Position numbers and translations under genes: made by a program. From Klebsormidium nitens (taxonomy: Eukaryota > Streptophyta > Klebsormidiophyceae > Klebsormidiales > Klebsormidiaceae), in the NCBI GenBank assembly GCA_000708835.1, contig DF237844.1, positions 1 to 25,019 on the forward strand: DNA of 25,019 nt, read 5' to 3'. The notes under the pieces are model-generated. The model did not search any database and was not told the origin of the DNA. It was given only the letters and a program-made list of their open reading frames with translations. Below are positions 22,211 to 25,019 of the stretch, piece by piece. Positions within the stretch are counted from its first letter, which is position 1; each line of letters begins with the position of its first letter.

Positions 22211-23840
22211 TTACTTTTGTTGGTCCGACCACTCTTGCGGGGTTAGTGCCTTCTTGATACTTAGTGCATGTATGCTCTTCAATTCTTCTGCAAGGGCTGC
22301 ATTAACTGCAAGAGCAAGAACCCACAGACTTCAAGAGCGATGCTTCGGTGTTGCCCATGAAAAGCACTTACGAAATGTACAAGCACGACCTTGAAGTGCC
22401 CACTCAACTTTCCCAGGCATTGTCGTTGTAAGTTGACATAGCTAAAAGATGGATTTTGCATGTGAGCCAGTGCTCAGCGACTCTGGGCCAGATGGAGACC
22501 AGTCTACCATGCAAGCTCCATATTTTCTGATCCCACCTACAGCAAGAACAGAGCAGCTTATTATTCAGAGTACCACAGCAAGCTCACCTAACCTATGCCG
22601 CTGGATCCGTGTTTTTCCGTCAAATTGCTTGGATACAATTGCCACATCGAATGATGCACCGCATCTGCCACAAAGGGTTCGGGGTTGCCAATTGAGCAGG
22701 AGGTAAGGACATAAGTAATGAGGAGGATCATTGAATGCCCATCTTTGGGTTGGTATGGCAAGAGCAGCGCTGTAATGCTGGAGACTTGGCGATCAGAACA
22801 AGAAGCGAAACACGAACTTCTGATCATGCAACGGACTGCAATTGCAGCTGACTCCTCAATATGCAGCTTGATAGTCCAAATTTTATTAAATTCATGACGG
22901 TTGACTCAAACGTTAGATAGCAACTAATACCAAGCCGTAGGTTATCAAAAGTGCCAGTCTTCCATACCCAGTAAAAAGAGGTATGAAACATGGACTCCTG
23001 TCAAATGTGCTTCCCATCGGCCGTTCTAAGTGGTTAGAAGATAAGGGAAGCAGTTGTATTTGGAGCTCATGGTTCATCAGACAACCTGACTGCAAGAGCT
23101 GCTGATACAGAGCTCCACAATGCAGGCTAGTGGAGCGCAATTAATCTGAAGTGGCTAAGATGGGTGCTGTCAACTCAACAAGGTAGTTATAACACAAGCG
23201 AGATGGTGGTGGTGGTCAAAACTATGCATATGCACTCTGGCAACTGGCGCATGTATTTCGCAACCACCTGTCTGCTACTGAAAGTTGCAGAGGCAAGGGG
23301 GAAGTCCAGGGGGATGGGTAAAACTCAGAACTAGCTTTAGTGCTGTTAAAGCTTACCCGCCAGAGGTGTCAATCACGGTCTGGAGAAAGAGGAATCAAAA
23401 GTTCCATCAGTGTAAAGCAGTCACACTTCAAGGAGAACAATTGCAAGCGAGGGTTTTCTGTTGGTGGAAAGGAGATTGAAGTTGCTCCCACACACTCAAT
23501 TGGGCGGCGTCAAACTTGCAGACTTTGCAGGAAAGTTGCTAGGAAAGCTGTTCACACGGCCCATCAATTGGTTATATCATTCCACAGAAGCTCTTTGGCC
23601 TCACCAAGTCTCAAGTCTCATACTGAGATCGCCCATCAAGTATTTGAAAGTTTGATACGACGAACCAGCAAGGTATCAGCCAAGCAACTTTTTCTCAATG
23701 ATTCTTCCATGCTGGCTAAATTCTCAAAAAGCTAACCCATGGGGACCATAATTTGCAATTGCAAGCAAGATACTTACCAGCTGTTCTGCTTCTAAACTAG
23801 AGCGCAGCCTGTCTTCAACACTCTCTGCATTGACATTCAT
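22211..23840 (-). CDS. BOLA2: BolA2-type protein, four exons including a 23-nt microexon, 85 aa
   Basis: Exons in transcript order: 23840-23778, 23379-23357, 22664-22588, 22305-22211; 258 nt, all GT-AG. BolA2 proteins are small cytosolic/nuclear partners of monothiol CGFS glutaredoxins. They share a [2Fe-2S] cluster with them and act in iron sensing and cluster delivery. The protein starts MNVNAESVEDRLRS, has no transit peptide, and carries TVIDTSGGCGASFDV (22-36), the basic RHRLVNAALAEEL (51-63) and IHALSIKKALTPQEW (66-80). C30 and H67 correspond to the cluster ligands C31 and H68 of human BOLA2. The length matches human BOLA2 (86 aa). Exon 2 encodes only residues 22-28 plus part of 29, and both its splice sites are strong (CTCCAG and GTAAGC). 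The four pieces join in phase into one unbroken BolA domain, so I am confident in the model. An upstream extra exon cannot be excluded. Confidence 0.95.
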
Positions 23841-24295
23841 CCTGGACCTCTGAGAAGGCAGAAGACTGTTTTCCGAGGAGTTCCACGATGCCACCTGTTA
23901 CTTTCTGGGCGTGACTACTTAGCAGCCGACAAGCAGCACTGTTGGAAGGGAGCAATTGGAGCTGACAAGTGGTGGTGGGATATGTACATGTGGAGAGGAA
24001 GAGGATGAACTTACAGGATTTACAACTTGCTGGGTTGCAGGGCTAGCTGTGAACCTTCTTCAAGGCAGCCTGAGCAGCTTCTAGAAGTACAATCTGGCTT
24101 GATACTACTGTAAAGCTTATGAAGGCCCTGGGAAAACTTAGAAAGCTGCAAGTTGAACTTGCAACCAAGCACCAATATCATTGAATATGGGAAGAACTAA
24201 TTTGTAAACTCGTCAATTAATGTATTAAAGTTATAACAAGCTGACCTGACCAGCCGCACACGCGAACGTCTGCCAAGTCTTTGCCATTGGTGTCG
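23841..24295. other. Upstream region of the BolA gene
   Basis: This is AT-richer non-coding DNA directly upstream of the BolA start codon, expected to contain its promoter and 5' UTR. No open frame with protein character, TATA box or RNA gene was recognised. Confidence 0.5.
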
Positions 24296-24305
24296 TGGCG
24301 AAACC

Positions 24306-24612
24306 TACCGTACGACCAAGGTATGATTCCGAATAAATAAATAATTATTTGCATTCGGAAAGTCAGAAACTCCAGATAAGCTTTCGGAATCTGCTTTTTC
24401 GGAAAGGTAAAATAATTGCTAAAATGGATTCGGACAGTGATTTTGGACCCCGTATAGGCATCCGGTACATACCGGCTCTTATAGACAGGGCAAAAAACAT
24501 GGGTACCGTGGTTTCTACAAGGGATTCGGATTTAGGGTCGGATTCTGGAAAATATTGGTCAAAATGGGCTCGCATTCACTAGCATTCGGAATCATACCCT
24601 GGTCGTACGGTA
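24306..24612. mobile_element. MITE-like element with 29-bp terminal inverted repeats
   Basis: Positions 24306-24334 and the reverse complement of 24584-24612 match at 28 of 29 bases (TACCGTACGACC... to ...GATTCCGAAT). The outermost TA on each side could be a TA target duplication, which would suggest a Tc1/mariner (Stowaway-like) non-autonomous element of about 303 bp. The interior is AT-rich, non-coding and full of ATTCGGA/TTCGGAA motifs, typical of subterminal transposase-binding repeats. A further 8-bp inverted match (TGGCGAAA at 24296-24303, TTTCGCCA at 24618-24625) lies just outside, so the true ends and superfamily are uncertain. Confidence 0.75.
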
Positions 24613-25019
24613 ATTGATTTCGCCAATTAGGTAGGTTTGCGCATTAGTTTGCGCAAACGGAGGAGTTTGCGCAGGCTGTGTGCTGCCCAAGAGTCACCCC
24701 CTCGCGGACAGTGCCACTTCGTCATCCCCTGCTGTACGCGAGCCCACGCGCGCGCGGAAGGAGTTTCGCGCGGCGGCCGAGATATTTGGGACGGTGGCGT
24801 TCAGGCGTCGACGGCGACGATGAAGACCACCAGTAGTTAGAGTCGTAGATTTGGTGCTAGTCCCGGTTCTGCGGGATAGCGTTTGGTTGGTAGATTAGAG
24901 GTGGCGAAGTCTTCGAAGTCGGACGGACCTCGATTGCGTAGGAGATTGCGTATTCGTGTGAGTAGAAGTGTAAGTGTGAGTGTGAGTGTTGCAGTAAACC
25001 GTGAGCAGTGTAGGGCAAG
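24613..25019. other. Non-coding right end of the window
   Basis: After the inverted-repeat element the sequence turns GC-rich, with three TTTGCGCA copies (24636-24673), then G- and T-rich text ending in a short GTGTGA-type repeat at about 24967-24990. It looks like promoter or 5' UTR sequence of a gene further right, but no exon can be assigned. Confidence 0.45.
24636..24673. promoter_or_regulatory. Three copies of TTTGCGCA
   Basis: TTTGCGCA occurs at 24636-24643, 24648-24655 and 24666-24673, with start-to-start spacings of 12 and 18 bases. The middle copy forms the perfect palindrome TTTGCGCAAA (24648-24657). The clustering suggests a transcription-factor site array, but the factor is unknown. 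Confidence 0.4.

Noticed and set aside
23340-23735. 131-aa plus-strand frame
   Set aside because: It overlaps the BolA microexon and its intron on the opposite strand and has no recognisable domain.
24349-24582. 77-aa frame inside the inverted-repeat element
   Set aside because: Its residues come from the ATTCGGA repeats; no transposase motif, so it is not a coding gene.
1-25019. tRNA, rRNA, CRISPR array, viral or toxin genes
   Set aside because: I looked for tRNA arm motifs, repeated spacer arrays and recognisable viral or toxin proteins and found none that could be supported.

Overview
The window comes from the nuclear genome of a photosynthetic eukaryote, most likely a green alga, and I favour the streptophyte (charophyte) side. 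Four intron-rich protein genes are present, all with GT-AG introns and GC-rich exons. Two encode chloroplast-type proteins: zeaxanthin epoxidase and a plant-type plastid CNNM/CorC protein. None of the four genes shows the chlorophyte-type TGTAA polyadenylation signal in roughly the first 300 bases after its stop. That weakly favours a streptophyte; the species cannot be named from sequence alone.

Layout: 1-1308 is non-coding, with a poly-A start and a cluster of CCTAGG palindromes. 1309-6327 (+) is a nine-exon SPB1/FTSJ3-type rRNA 2'-O-methyltransferase (887 aa). 6328-8094 is a convergent intergenic gap. 8095-13184 (-) is a ten-exon zeaxanthin epoxidase, ZEP (685 aa). 13185-14597 is the gap upstream of ZEP. 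14598-20654 (-) is a thirteen-exon chloroplast DUF21/CBS/CorC_HlyC protein, a putative Mg2+ transporter of the CNNM/MGR type (883 aa). 20655-22210 is non-coding. 22211-23840 (-) is a small four-exon BolA gene (85 aa) with a 23-nt microexon; it was only visible by assembling short exons by eye. 23841-25019 holds a roughly 307-bp inverted-repeat element resembling a MITE and a triplet of TTTGCGCA motifs.

Every splice junction was placed by hand from GT/AG sites, reading-frame phase and remembered family sequence. In all four genes the summed exon lengths are divisible by three and the protein runs unbroken from start to stop. Functionally the genes are independent housekeeping or plastid genes: ribosome biogenesis, xanthophyll cycle and abscisic-acid precursor supply, plastid ion homeostasis, and iron-sulfur/glutaredoxin partnership. 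There is no operon-like system.

I saw no new multi-gene system. The most unusual items are the degenerate FHA domain of ZEP, the long charged C-terminal extension of the CNNM protein, the microexon BolA gene and the inverted-repeat element near the right end.
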